A DNA stretch of 64,000 bases from Halocaridina rubra (Eukaryota > Arthropoda > Malacostraca > Decapoda > Atyidae): positions 93,501 to 157,500 of the forward strand of contig JAXCGZ010005661.1 in NCBI GenBank assembly GCA_037179515.1, given 5' to 3'. This document shows, piece after piece, positions 48,411 through 59,094 of the stretch. Numbering within the stretch: position 1 is the stretch's first letter; each line of letters opens with the position of its first letter. The notes below the pieces were generated by a model. The model did not search any database. It was not told the origin of the DNA and saw only the letters and a list, made by a program, of their open reading frames with translations. The position numbers and the translations under genes are program-made.

Positions 48411-48543
48411 AGGAGGTAGTTAGTGCTAACTCATTCTATAGCTTTAAGGATAGACAAAAATGGGACCGACCTGGAGATGGGGAGTCCCAATTATAGAACT
48501 CTTTCCCGTAATCACAATTAGGTAATTACAATTAGGTAATTAC
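48410..48543 (+). mobile_element. CR1-like LINE copy K, tiny 3' fragment
   Basis: About 130 bp holding only the last ORF2 codons (EEVVSANSFYSFKDR), a diverged 3' UTR and two AATTAGGTAATTAC motifs, bounded by CA repeats on both sides. Confidence 0.85.
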
Positions 48544-48549
48544 ACACAC

Positions 48550-50134
48550 TAAAGAAGAGAGACAGAGATTAATTATGAAAGGGATATCACCAGGAAGGCT
48601 AAAGAAAATCCCAAAATTTTTCAGTTTCATCAAAGTAAAACTGAAAGTCAAACAACAGGTTATAAAGTTAAAAATAGCAGATGGAATCATCACTGAGACG
48701 GATGAAAAGATCTGCGAAAAACTGAACAAGGAGTTTCAGTCAGCATTCACAGCAGAAAATAATCCACCTCCTCAGATTGTAGTGATAGGAGTTCATGATA
48801 TGGTATTAGAAGACATCATCTTTTTAGCCACAGAGATATGCAAAGCACTGATGGAGTTAGGTACCCATAAAGCTACAGGTCCTGATGATATATCCCCTTC
48901 TGTACTTTTAGAAATGCACTTAACCAATATTAGTGGCATTAGGCCTCATATTTGAAAAATCACTGGAATATTTGGGTGAATCTATGATGCTGGAAGCAAG
49001 CAAACGTGATACCTCTCTTCAAAAATGGAATGAGGGATACAGCTATAAACTATAGGCTTGTTTCCTTGACTAGTATAGTTTGCAAAGTTATGGAAAACTA
49101 CTAAGAAAAAATATCTCCCTTCACTTGGAATCCTTCAACTTTTTATTCAGTGAGAAAACATGGCTTCAGAATAGACAGATCAACTGTAACAAATTTATCA
49201 GAATTTTATGATAAGGTAAGCCGGATTTACAGGAATGAGACGGCTTGGGAGATTGCATATTCCTATATTTTTAGAAGGCATTTGTTACAGTCCCACACGG
49301 GAGACTTATTAAGAAGCTGCAAGTATTGGTGAGAATAGGTGAAAATGTCTTGGAATGGATTAAAACATACTTAGAGGGAAGGGAACAGAAGGTTAGAGTA
49401 AGACACTCTGTGTCTGAATAGAGAAGGGTTAGTAGTGGGGTTCCACAGGGTTCAGTTTTAGGGCCGCTTTTGTTCCTTGCATACGTAAATGACTTACCAG
49501 AGTCTGTAAATTTATTCTTAAATATGTTTGCTGGTGATGCATAGATTCATATGCAGAGAACTCCGGGAAGACATAAACAATCTGCATGAGTGGTCAGAAA
49601 AGTGGCTTATGAGAGTCAGGTCTTCAAAATGTAAGGTAATGAGAATGAGTACAAGTACAAGGAGGCCCAACTTGGATACTCATTAGCAAGAGCAAAACTT
49701 CAAGAGATGGAGAATGAGAGATCTAGGAGTAAACATACTGGCAGATTTGTCTCCGGAAATGCATATAAATGGCATAGTAAGAGTGGCTTATGCTATCCTA
49801 GCAAATGTAAGGGTAGCGTTCAGATCCATGTACAAAAGAATAATCATATTTTTAACAGAGTGGATAAAGACTGATATTTTTATATGGGTAGCTCTAGAAG
49901 TACACGTCATAGTTTGAAGATTCTTAAGAAAGCTTCTTTGCTGGATGTAAGGAAGTATATATTTATTGTAAGAGTATTTAACTATTGAAATTTGCTAAGC
50001 TAGGAGGTAGTTAATGCTAACTCAATTCATAATTTTAAGGACAAGTATCACTAAGCACAAAAATGGACCAGACCATGGAAATGGGGAGTTACAAGCTAGG
50101 TGCTCTTTCGTATAAGCACCATTAGATTATTACA
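48550..50134 (+). mobile_element. CR1-like LINE copy L, old and 5'-truncated
   Basis: Begins in the linker between endonuclease and RT right after a short CA run and ends in a degraded terminal motif (ATTAGATTATTACATACACA). Many substitutions and indels make it one of the oldest copies here. Confidence 0.88.
48556..50053 (+). pseudogene. ORF2 relic of LINE copy L
   Basis: Recognisable in short frames: 48575-48955 (linker and first RT motifs, KATGPDDISPS), 49150-49332 (GFRIDRSTVTNL), 49714-49917 (DLGVNILADLSPEMHING). The catalytic box region is mutated (FAGD-like) and there are several frameshifts. Confidence 0.82.
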
Positions 50135-50155
50135 TACACACACACACACACACAC
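50135..50155. repeat. Short (CA)n joining copies L and M
   Basis: About 20 bp of CA repeats, directly followed by the 5' end of full-length copy M. Confidence 0.9.
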
Positions 50156-51063
50156 CGCCCGTTCAGTGACACACGGAATTGCTCCTCTTAAATTTTTAAC
50201 TGTTTCGAGTGACTAAGTGCTTAGTGGAAAACTTTACCATAATTTCCATAAATCTGAAATCCTGCAGAGTATTGTGAGTACAAGAACTTATATTTGTTGT
50301 AAGACGAGACTGTTCATATTAAAGGAAAAAAATTGAGAACTTTTTCGTGAGGAGAGAGAGAGAAGCTGCCGTCCAGTTCTGCCTTGAGGGAAATCTAGAA
50401 GAGTTGCCAGAGGTGGAGCCATCACATCACATTACCTAATTTTTTGTGTAAACTGGGGAAAGCTCTTAAGCCGTTTACCTGATCCTGTGGTTCTATATAT
50501 TGTTAAAATCAGTATCCTTCCCATTTATATTAACTAGTTAGTTAGTTTGATACACGAAAAAATTGAATAATAAAAGAAAAAAAATTACCAAATACCCACC
50601 TGTCAACAGTACTGAGTTAAGTTGCCAAGTAGTACAGCAGTCTTATTTTCTTCATTTTTTTTTTTGCTTTTCTTTTAGCTTTCTCTTTTACTATTTTGTT
50701 ATTTTGTATATATATTGAGTTAAATGTAAAGTCTAATCCCGTGATAACATATCTTGGTTAGCAAGTCAGTTTATCAGTTAGGAAGAATATATAACAGAAA
50801 CAGGTGGGTGCCACCTCAAACACAAATTCAAATTTTCCTTCAGGTTTGACTTTTGTTTTTCTTTTTCTTTTTATACTTAAATTACCATGGTCAAGTTTTT
50901 AAGTTAAGATGTGTGTTACCAGAAAGGAGACAAACTGAGTCACTAAATAGCACTTATATGGAGATATAAAAATTCTGTGTGAAGCTAAATTAGAAGTTTT
51001 TCTCTTTTTTTTTTCCTCTTTCTCGTCTTCTTTCTATATTCTGTGAGAGGGAGAACATAAAAA
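50156..51063 (+). other. 5' UTR of LINE copy M
   Basis: About 900 bp without a long ORF, AT-rich, matching 28598-29503 (copy F) in reverse and partly 55101-55610 and 57194-57975. It is expected to hold an internal promoter as in other full-length LINEs; no obvious TATA box is seen. Confidence 0.7.
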
Positions 51064-52143
51064 ATGAAGCCATCTCTGTCCCAAACCTCTCCCACCCATG
51101 GGTCGGGAGAAGGGGTAGTCATCAGGGGACTTAAACAGAGAATCAAGAAGTTAGAGGAAATGGTTATAAGCCTTGATGATAAAATTCGGAATATGGATGG
51201 AGAAATGAAAGAGAATGAAACACTCAGAGAACAAATAAGATCTTTGGAGGAAGCAAATAAAGCACAAGGGCAGGAGAGAAAGGAACTAGAAAAAAGAATA
51301 AAGAAGCTGGAAGGGGAAAAGAGTCAACTAGAATCTAGACTTTCTAAACAAGAAGATAAAAACAAACAGCTGAATGACAACCTAAAGGAATTAGATGTTA
51401 GTTCACTGCTCTCTTCTGAGAGAGACGAGATTGCTGCTTGGAATGTCCAGATTAAGGAAAACATTGAACAGTTCAGAAAAGAGTTCCAGGAGCTGAATAT
51501 GGAAAATGATGCCATGAAAACGTCCTTTGCTGATGCACTAAAGGGGAATGTGGCAGTAAAAGAGGCTGTAAAGGTGGTGGCACTGGAAAACATACAAACA
51601 GTTGACTATAAAGAGACAGTAATTGAAAAAATGAAAGACGTTGTGATGGAAAGGGCAAACCCACTCATCAGACAGGCACTTGATAAGGAGAAGACAGTGG
51701 TAATCTCAGGCATAAGTGAATCCCAGGAGCCAACATGGCAGGGGAGACTTGAAGAAAATAAAGCTAGCGTTGTAGACCTGATAAGAAAGCTTGGAGTAGT
51801 ATGTGGTCCTGAGGATATTGTAAACATACACCAACTAGGTAAATATTCGAGGGAAGGAAAGCCGAGACCAACAAAAGTAACCTTTGAGAGAGGGGAAACA
51901 TGTAGGGAAATATTGTTGAGAAAAAAAAGTCTAAAAGACCTTCAAGAATGCAAAGAAGCATTCATTAGACGATACAGAACACAGGAAGAGATGGGAAAGA
52001 TCAAAAACTTGTTGCAAGAGGCAAGAAGGTTAAATGATGAAAGAAATGAAGAAGAGAAGAAAAATTTTTGTTACAGAATACTTCCAGACAAAGGGGAGAT
52101 AAAGAAGATAATGACAGAAGATCAGGGGATGGGGCCTCATTAA
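51064..52143 (+). CDS. ORF1 protein of LINE copy M
   Basis: 359 codons from ATG. The product is the nucleic-acid-binding protein of the LINE ribonucleoprotein, expected to trimerise on its RNA. Residues about 20-115 form a long, highly charged coiled coil (REQIRSLEEANKAQGQERKE). Residues about 205-320 form an RRM-like domain with KTVVISGI, VVDLIRKLGVV, HQLGKYSREGKPRPTKVTF. The tail is basic and helical (RYRTQEEMGKIKNLLQEARR). No zinc knuckle. The end overlaps the ORF2 open frame by about 90 bases in the -1 frame. It is close to copy F ORF1. Confidence 0.92.
   Translation: MKPSLSQTSPTHGSGEGVVIRGLKQRIKKLEEMVISLDDKIRNMDGEMKENETLREQIRSLEEANKAQGQERKELEKRIKKLEGEKSQLESRLSKQEDKNKQLNDNLKELDVSSLLSSERDEIAAWNVQIKENIEQFRKEFQELNMENDAMKTSFADALKGNVAVKEAVKVVALENIQTVDYKETVIEKMKDVVMERANPLIRQALDKEKTVVISGISESQEPTWQGRLEENKASVVDLIRKLGVVCGPEDIVNIHQLGKYSREGKPRPTKVTFERGETCREILLRKKSLKDLQECKEAFIRRYRTQEEMGKIKNLLQEARRLNDERNEEEKKNFCYRILPDKGEIKKIMTEDQGMGPH
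52062..52068 (+). promoter_or_regulatory. Candidate -1 frameshift site (A AAT TTT) between ORF1 and ORF2
   Basis: In the ORF1 frame the codons are AAA AAT TTT TGT, giving the heptamer A AAT TTT that fits the X XXY YYZ rule. The ORF2 frame opens at 52050, after TGA at 52047, and is -1 relative to ORF1. Copies F (A AAT TTC), G, I and O keep a compatible heptamer. I see no convincing downstream pseudoknot by eye. Confidence 0.45.
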
Positions 52144-54968
52144 GATTGTTATACACAAATGCTGATGGATTAGCTGGTAAGGCAGTAGAATTAAAAGATA
52201 GGATTCACAACAGTAAGGCAGATATAGTAGCAATTACAGAGACTAAGTTGAGTGAGGACATAAACAGTGTCACAGTTTTTCCTAAGGGCTTCAGAATACT
52301 AAGGGTTGAAAGATCTGAGAGGACTGGTGGAGGGATAGCACTGCTCATAAGTGAGAGGATTCAAGTTGAAGAAATAAACTTGGCTATAGAAAGTGAGTTC
52401 AGGGAATTTCTTGTTGCTCGCATAAATACTGGGTCAGAGAGCATTATAATAACTGTTGTATACAACCCACCAAGGAACCAAAATAGGCTTGAAATTTATG
52501 AGGAAAGTCATATAGGTACTATTGAAGTCATAAACTCAGTTGTTAACATGGCACCGGAGAAAAAATGTAGGATTTTGATTATGGGAGACTTTAATCATAA
52601 AGAGATAGATTGGATAAATCTTGACCCACACAGTGGTGAGGATTCATTTGGGGCAAGATTCCTAGATTGCGTACAAGGGAATTTCCTACACCAACATGTA
52701 ATAGAACCAACAAGAGCCAGGGGTGGGGATGAGCCATCACTACTTGATCTAGTCTTCACAGATAATGTGTTGGATATTGAAAATATTGAGTATGAACCAC
52801 CAATTGGAAAGAGTGACCACTGTGTGTTGTTGATGGAGTATATCATTGAAGACATTCTTCCTGAGAGTAGAGGCACTGAGGACATGAGGAGGAACTATCC
52901 GAAAGGAGATTACATCAAAATGAATGAGCTTTTTGCAGTTATTGACTGGAGAACCTTATTTTACAACAAATCTGTACAAGAAATGTATGACATCTTTTGT
53001 GAGAAATATGGGAAGATAGTAGATTGCTGCATACCTGTCACCAAAGTAGGTGTAATTCATGCCAGAGAGAAATGGTTCGATAATGGGTGTAAAAGAGCTA
53101 AGGAGTGGAGAGACAAATGCTGGAAAAGGTATAGGAGGAGAAAAAACATAAATGCCTGGCAAACCTACAAAAGAGCAAGAAATGACTACCTAAGTAAAAG
53201 GAGAGAGGCAGAGAGAGATTATGAGAGGGACATCACCAGGAAGGCTAAAGAAAATCCCAAGCTTTTCCACAGCTTTATCAGAGGAAAACTGAAGGTAAAA
53301 GAACAGGTTTTAAGGCTAAAGAGAGCGGATGGAAGCATCTCTGAGACGGATGAAGAGATCTGCAAAGAATTGAACAAGGAGTTTCAGTCAGTATTTACAG
53401 TAGAAAATACCCCACCCCCTCAGATTGCAGTGATAGAAGCTCAAGGGCCGGTATTAGAGAACATCAACCTTACAGCCACAGAGGTATGCAAAGCGCTGAT
53501 GGATTTAGATGTTCATAAAGCTACAGGTCCTGATGACATATCCCCTCATGTGCTTAAAAAATGCGCAAACACAATATCAGTGGCACTAAGTATCATATTT
53601 AAGGAGTCACTGGAGTCGGGAGAGATTCCAAGATGCTGGAAACAAGCAAATGTGATACCTATCTTCAAAAAGGGAAGGAGGGATACGGCTCTGAACTATA
53701 GACCAGTTTCCTTGACCAGCATAGTTTGCAAAGTTATGGAGAAACTACTAAGGAAACATATCTCTCTTCACTTGGAATCCTTCAACTTTTTGTCAGTGAG
53801 GCAACATGGCTTCAGAGAAGGAAGATCAACAGTAACAAACTTATTGGAATTTTATGATGAGGTAAGCCAAATCTTACAGGAAAGAGAGGGCTGGGCAGAT
53901 TGCATATTCCTAGACTTCCAGAAAGCGTTTGACACTGTTCCACATGGGAGACTTATTAGGAAGCTGCAATCAATGGCTAGAATAGGTGGAAATGTCTTGG
54001 AATGGATAAAAACTTACTTAGAAGGAAGGGAACAGAGGGTTAGAGTAAGACACTCAGTGTCTGAATGGAGAAGAGTTAGTAGTGGAGTTCCACAGGGTTC
54101 AGTTTTAGGGCCACTTTTGTTCCTTGTATATGTAAATGACCAACCAGAGTCTGTAAATTCATTCATGAATATGTTTGCAGATGATGCAAAGATTGTGAAG
54201 AAAGTAAAAAACGAGAACAATGGTAGAGAACTTCAGGAGGATCTAAATAATCTGCATGAGTGGTCAGAAAAGTGGCTAATGAAATTCAATGCCTCAAAAT
54301 GTAAGGTAATGAGAATGGGTACAAGTGCAAGAAGGCCCAAGCTTGACTACTCGGTGGCTGGAGTACAACTTCAAGAGACAGAAAATGAGAGAGATCTAGG
54401 AGTAAACATACTGGCAGATTTGTCTCCAGAAATACATATAAATGGCGTAGTAAGGGCAGCATATGCATTCTTATCAAATGTAAGGGTAGCCTTCAGGCAC
54501 ATGGACAAGGAAATGTTCAGAAATATTTATGTAACCTATGTGAGGCCAAAACTCGAATATGCAGCCCCCTTTTGGAATCCGCACTTGAAAAAGCACATAG
54601 CTAAGCTTGAAAAAGTTCAAAGACATGCCACGAAACTGGTGCCAGAAATACGCAATCTCGGTTATGATGAGAGGCTGAGGGAATTAGACTTGCCATCACT
54701 CGAAGCTAGAAGAGTAAGGGGGGATATGGTGACAGTCTTTAAATTCCTTCATGGTTATGATAGAGTGGATAGGGATCGATATTTCGATATGGCTGGCTCT
54801 AGAACTAGAGGTCATAGTTTGAAGCTTGGTAAGAAAACTTCTTTGCAGGATGTAAGGAAATACTTTTTCAGTGTAAGAGTAGTTGATAATTGGAATTGGC
54901 TAAGCGAGGAGGTAGTTAATGCTATCTCAATCCATAGTTTTAAGGACAGGTACGATAAGTATCACTAA
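52068..54968 (+). CDS. ORF2 protein (endonuclease-reverse transcriptase) of LINE copy M
   Basis: The frame from TTG at 52068 is 966 codons and opens at 52050; no ATG precedes the endonuclease. It nicks target DNA and primes reverse transcription of the LINE RNA there. Endonuclease (about 25-255): N31, E58, MGDFNH (D174, N176), LLDLVF (D227), SDHC (D250, H251). RT: fingers KATGPDDISPHVLKK and RPVSLTS, FLDFQKAFDTVPH (D616), [23 protein letters not shown] (D705, D706). The C-terminal 150 residues match CR1 proteins (APFWNPHLKKHIAKLEKVQR; SRTRGHSLKL; YFFSVRVVDNWN). One change in a conserved stretch is Gln in VNDQPE where the others have Leu. CR1 assignment rests on RT and C-terminal motifs. Confidence 0.93.
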   Translation: MLQNTSRQRGDKEDNDRRSGDGASLRLLYTNADGLAGKAVELKDRIHNSKADIVAITETKLSEDINSVTVFPKGFRILRVERSERTGGGIALLISERIQVEEINLAIESEFREFLVARINTGSESIIITVVYNPPRNQNRLEIYEESHIGTIEVINSVVNMAPEKKCRILIMGDFNHKEIDWINLDPHSGEDSFGARFLDCVQGNFLHQHVIEPTRARGGDEPSLLDLVFTDNVLDIENIEYEPPIGKSDHCVLLMEYIIEDILPESRGTEDMRRNYPKGDYIKMNELFAVIDWRTLFYNKSVQEMYDIFCEKYGKIVDCCIPVTKVGVIHAREKWFDNGCKRAKEWRDKCWKRYRRRKNINAWQTYKRARNDYLSKRREAERDYERDITRKAKENPKLFHSFIRGKLKVKEQVLRLKRADGSISETDEEICKELNKEFQSVFTVENTPPPQIAVIEAQGPVLENINLTATEVCKALMDLDVHKATGPDDISPHVLKKCANTISVALSIIFKESLESGEIPRCWKQANVIPIFKKGRRDTALNYRPVSLTSIVCKVMEKLLRKHISLHLESFNFLSVRQHGFREGRSTVTNLLEFYDEVSQILQEREGWADCIFLDFQKAFDTVPHGRLIRKLQSMARIGGNVLEWIKTYLEGREQRVRVRHSVSEWRRVSSGVPQGSVLGPLLFLVYVNDQPESVNSFMNMFADDAKIVKKVKNENNGRELQEDLNNLHEWSEKWLMKFNASKCKVMRMGTSARRPKLDYSVAGVQLQETENERDLGVNILADLSPEIHINGVVRAAYAFLSNVRVAFRHMDKEMFRNIYVTYVRPKLEYAAPFWNPHLKKHIAKLEKVQRHATKLVPEIRNLGYDERLRELDLPSLEARRVRGDMVTVFKFLHGYDRVDRDRYFDMAGSRTRGHSLKLGKKTSLQDVRKYFFSVRVVDNWNWLSEEVVNAISIHSFKDRYDKYH

Positions 54969-55028
54969 GTCTAAAATGGAACCGATGAGGAGACGGGAAG
55001 ATACGAGCTTTGGGCTCTTTCCCGTAAA

Positions 55029-55058
55029 CACAATTAGGTAATCACAATTAGGTAATCA
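55029..55058 (+). repeat. 3' terminal direct repeats of LINE copy M
   Basis: AATTAGGTAATCAC twice, then CACACA. The same one- or two-unit end occurs in all copies with an intact 3' end. It replaces the poly(A) of L1-type LINEs and resembles the short terminal repeats of CR1 and L2 elements. Confidence 0.9.
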
Positions 55059-55100
55059 CACACACACACACACACACAAACACACAAACACACACACACA
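55059..55100. repeat. (CA)n between copies M and N
   Basis: About 40 bp of slightly impure CA repeats. Confidence 0.95.
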
Positions 55101-57182
55101 GTATTGTGAGTATTGTGAGTAAAAAACTTATATTTGTAGTTAACAAGACAGTCTAAAATATTAAAGGAAAAAACTGAAAACACTTTCGAGAGGGGAAAGA
55201 GAAGAAGCTGTCCTGTCCTGCCTTGAAGGAAGTTTAGAAGAGTTGCCAGAGGTGAAGCCATCACATCACATTACATAATTTGTTGTGTAAATTGGGGAGA
55301 GCTCTTACAGCCGTTTACCTGATCCTGTGCTTCCATATATTGTTAAAATCAGTATCCTTCCCATTTATATTAACTTGATAGCTAATTTGATACACGAAAT
55401 AATTGAATAATTAAATAAATACCAAAAATACACCTGTCAACAGTACTGAGTTAAGTTGCCAAGTAGGACAGCTGTCTCATTTTTCTTTTTCTTTTTTTCT
55501 TTTAGCTTTCTCTTTTATTATTTTGTTATTTTGTATATATTGAGTTAAATGTAAAGTCTGATCCTATGATAACATACCTTGGTTAGCAAGTGAGTTTATC
55601 AGTTAAGAAGATGCAAAGCGCTGATGGATTTAGATGTTCATAAAGCTACAGGTCCTGATGACGTATCCCCTCATGTGCTCGAAAAATGCGCAAACTCAAT
55701 ATCATTGGCACTAAGTATCTTATTTAAAAAGTCACTGGAGTCAGGGGAGATTCCAAGATGCTCGAAACAAGCAAATGTGATACCTATCTTCAAAAAGGGA
55801 AGGAGGGATACGGCTCTGAACTATTGACCAGTTTCCTTGACCAGCATAGTTTGCAAAGTTATGGAGAAACTACTAAGGAAACATATCTCTCTTCACTTGG
55901 AATCCTTCAACTTTTTGTCAGTGAGGCAACATGGCTTCAGAGAACGTAGATCAACAGTAACAAACTTATTAGAATTTTATGATGAGGTAAGCCAAATCTT
56001 ACAGGAAAGAGAGGGCTGGGCAGATTGCATATTCCTAGACTTCCAGAAAGCGTTTGACACTGTTCCACATGAGGGACTTATTAGGAAGCTGCAAGCAATG
56101 GCTAGAATAGGTGGAAATGTTTTGGAATGGATAAAAACTTACTTAGAAGGAAGGGAACAGAGGGTTAGAGTAAGACACTCAGTGTCTGATTGGAGAAAAG
56201 TTAGTAGTGGAGTTCCACAGGGTTCAGTTTTAGGGCCACTTTTGTTCCTTGTATATGTAAATGACCTACCAGAGTCTGTAAATTCATTCATGAATATGAT
56301 TGCAGATGATGCAAAGATTGTGAAGAAAGTAAAAAACGAGAACAATGGTAGAGAACTTCAGGAGGATCTAAATAATCTGCATGAGTGGTCAGAAAAGTGG
56401 CTAATGAAATTCACCACTTCAAAATGTAAGGTAATGAGAATGGGTACAAGTGCAAGAAGGCCCAAGTTTGACTACTCGGTGGCTGGAGTACAACTTCAAG
56501 AGACAGAAAATGAGAGAGATCTAGGAGTAAACATACTGGCAGATTTGTCTCCAGAAATTCATATAAATGGCATAGTAAGGGCAGCATATGCATTCTTATC
56601 AAATGTAAGGGTAGCCTTCAGGCACATGAACAAGGAAATGTTCAGAAATATTTATGTAACCTATGTGAGGCCAAAACTCGAATATGCAGCCCCCTTTTGG
56701 AATCCGCACTTGAAAAAGCACATAGCTAAGCTTGAAAAAGTTCAAAGACATGCCACGAAACTGGTGCCAGAAATACGCAATCTCAGTTATGATGAGAGGC
56801 TGAGGGAATTAGACTTACCATCACTCGAAGCTAGAAGAGTGAGGGGGGATATGGTGACAGTCTTTAAATTCCTTCATGGTTATGATAGAGTGGATAGGGA
56901 TCGATATTTTGATATGGCTGGCTCTAGAACTAGAGGTCATAGTTTGAAGCTTCGTAAGAAAACTTCTTCGCAGGATGTAAGGAAATACTTTTTCAGTGTA
57001 AGAGTAGTTGATAATTGGAATTGGCTAAGCGAGGAGGTAGTAAATACTATCTCAATCCATAGTTTTAAGGACAGGTATGATAAGTATCACTAAGTCTAAA
57101 ATGGAACCGATCAGGAGACGGGAAGATACGAGCTTTGGGCTCTTTCCCGTAAACACAATTAGGTAATCAATTAGGTAATCAC
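55101..57182 (+). mobile_element. CR1-like LINE copy N, internally deleted
   Basis: Starts in the 5' UTR (GTATTGTGAGTATTGTGAG) after (CA)n, at the same base as copy O. At 55611 the 5' UTR jumps straight into ORF2 (ATGCAAAGCGCTGATGG), deleting all of ORF1, the endonuclease and the linker (about 2.7 kb). The RT then continues to the normal 3' end and CA repeat. Confidence 0.9.
55612..57093 (+). pseudogene. ORF2 RT part of LINE copy N
   Basis: RT and C-terminus in one frame, broken by a single stop near 55825 (Arg to TGA after ALNY). The catalytic box is IADD instead of FADD, with both aspartates kept. There is no endonuclease because of the internal deletion. 418 codons are open from 55837. 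Confidence 0.88.
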
Positions 57183-57974
57183 ACACACACACAGTATTGT
57201 GAGTATTGTGAGTAAAAAACTTATATTTGTAGTTAACAAGACAGTCTAAAATATTAAAGGAAAAAACTGAAAACACTTTCGAGAGGGGAAAGAGAAGAAG
57301 CTGTTCTGACCTGCCTTGAAGGAAGTTTTGAAGAGTTGCCAGAGGTGAAGCCATCACATCACATTACATAATTTTTTGTGTAAATTGGGGAGAGCTCATA
57401 CAGCCGTTTACCTGATCCTGTGGTTCCATATATTGTTAAAATCAGTATCCTTCCCATTTATATTAACTTGATAGCTAATTTGATACACGAAATAATTGAA
57501 TAATTAAATAAATACCAAAAATACACCTGTCAACAGTACTGAGTTAAGTTGCCAAGTAGCACGGCTGTCTCATTTTTATTTTTTTTTTATTTTAGCTTTC
57601 TCTTTTATTATTTTTTTATTTTGTATATATTGAGTTAAATGTAAAGTCTGATCCTGTGATAACATACCTTGGTTAGCAAGTGAGTTTATCAGTTAAGAAG
57701 AATATATAGCAGAAACAGATGGGTGTCTCCTCAGATACAAATTTGAATTTTCCTTCAAGTGGGCTTTTGTTTTGCATTTTTTCCCCTCAAATTACCAAGG
57801 TCAAATTTTTATTTAGGATGGGTGTTACCAGAAAAGAGATAAACTGAGTAACTAAATAGTACTTATATGAAGATATAGAAATTCTGTGTGAAGCTTGAAT
57901 GAAAATTTTCTCTCTTTGTTTTCTTTTCTCTTTCTCCTCATCTTCTTCTCTCTATATTCTGTGAAAGGGAAAAC

Positions 57975-59094
57975 ATGAAAATGAGGCCATCTCTGCCCCA
58001 AATCCCTTACCCATGGGTTGGGGAGGGATGATATAGGTTCTCCATGGGATATAGCAGCAGGAGGAGGAGTAGCTATTAGGAGATTAAAACAGTAAATAAA
58101 GGATTTAGAGGCAATAGTTATAAGCCTTGATGATAAAATTCGGAGTATGGATAGAGAGATGAAAGAGAAAGAAACACACAAAGAGGAAATAAAATATTTT
58201 AGGGAGCAAATAAAGCACAAGGGCAGGAGAGTAAGGCACTAGAAAAATGAATAAAGAAGCTGGAGGGGGAAAAGAGTGAGCTAGAAACCAAAATTTCTAA
58301 ACAAGACGATAACAACAAATAGCTCAATGACAACCTAAATGAATTGTATGTTAGTTCACTGCTCTCTTTTGAGAGAGACGAGATTGCAGCTTGGAATGTT
58401 CAGATTAAGAAACACAATCGAACATTTCAGAAAAGAGTTTCAGGAGCTGAATACGGAACATGATGCCATGAAAACTTCCTTTGCTGATGCACTAAAGGGG
58501 AATGTGGCAGTAAAAGAGGCTGTGATGGTGGTGGCACTGGAAAACATACAAACAGTTGACTATAAAGTAACAGTAATCAAAAATATGAAAGACGTTGTGA
58601 TGGAAAGGGCAAATCCACTGATTAAACAGGCACTTGATAAAGAGAAGACAGTGGTAATCTCAGGCATAAGTGAATCCCAGGAGCCAACATGGCAGGGGAG
58701 ACTTGAAGAAAATAAAGCTAGGGTTGTAGACCTGATCACAAAGCTTGGAGTAGTTTGTGGTCCTGAGGATATTGTAAACATTCACCAACTAGGCAAATAT
58801 TCGAGGGAGGAAAAGCAGAGACCAACAAAAGAAACCTTTGAGAGAGGAGAAACATGTAGAGAAATGTTGATGAGGAAAAAAGTGTAAAAGACCTTCAAGA
58901 ATTCAAAGAAGTGTTCATTAGATGATACAGAACACAGGAAGAGATGGGAAAGGTCAAAAACTTGTTCCAAGAGGCTAAAAGATTAAATGAGGAAAGAGAT
59001 AAAGAAGAGAAGAAAAATTTTCATTTCAGAGTTCTTCCAGACAAAGGGGAGATAAAGAAGATAATGACAGAAGATCAGGGGATGGGGCCTCATT
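57975..59094 (+). pseudogene. ORF1 of LINE copy O, broken
   Basis: ORF1 in pieces. The coiled coil at about 58100-58330 is frame-shifted. The middle is open at 58339-58887 (TSFADALKGNVAVKEAV; KTVVISGI; VVDLITKLGVV), then a frameshift near 58885 precedes the last 60 codons. The A AAT TTT heptamer is kept near 59016. Confidence 0.84.

Larger units (their letters stand above)
50156..55058 (+). mobile_element. CR1-like LINE copy M, full length with both ORFs intact
   Basis: 4.9 kb copy: 5' UTR of about 0.9 kb (50156-51063), ORF1, ORF2, then a roughly 60-bp 3' UTR and two AATTAGGTAATCAC motifs running into (CA)n. Its 5' start aligns with that of copy F. All catalytic residues are present. It is the reference copy for the family and the only one here that could encode every function. 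Confidence 0.94.
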
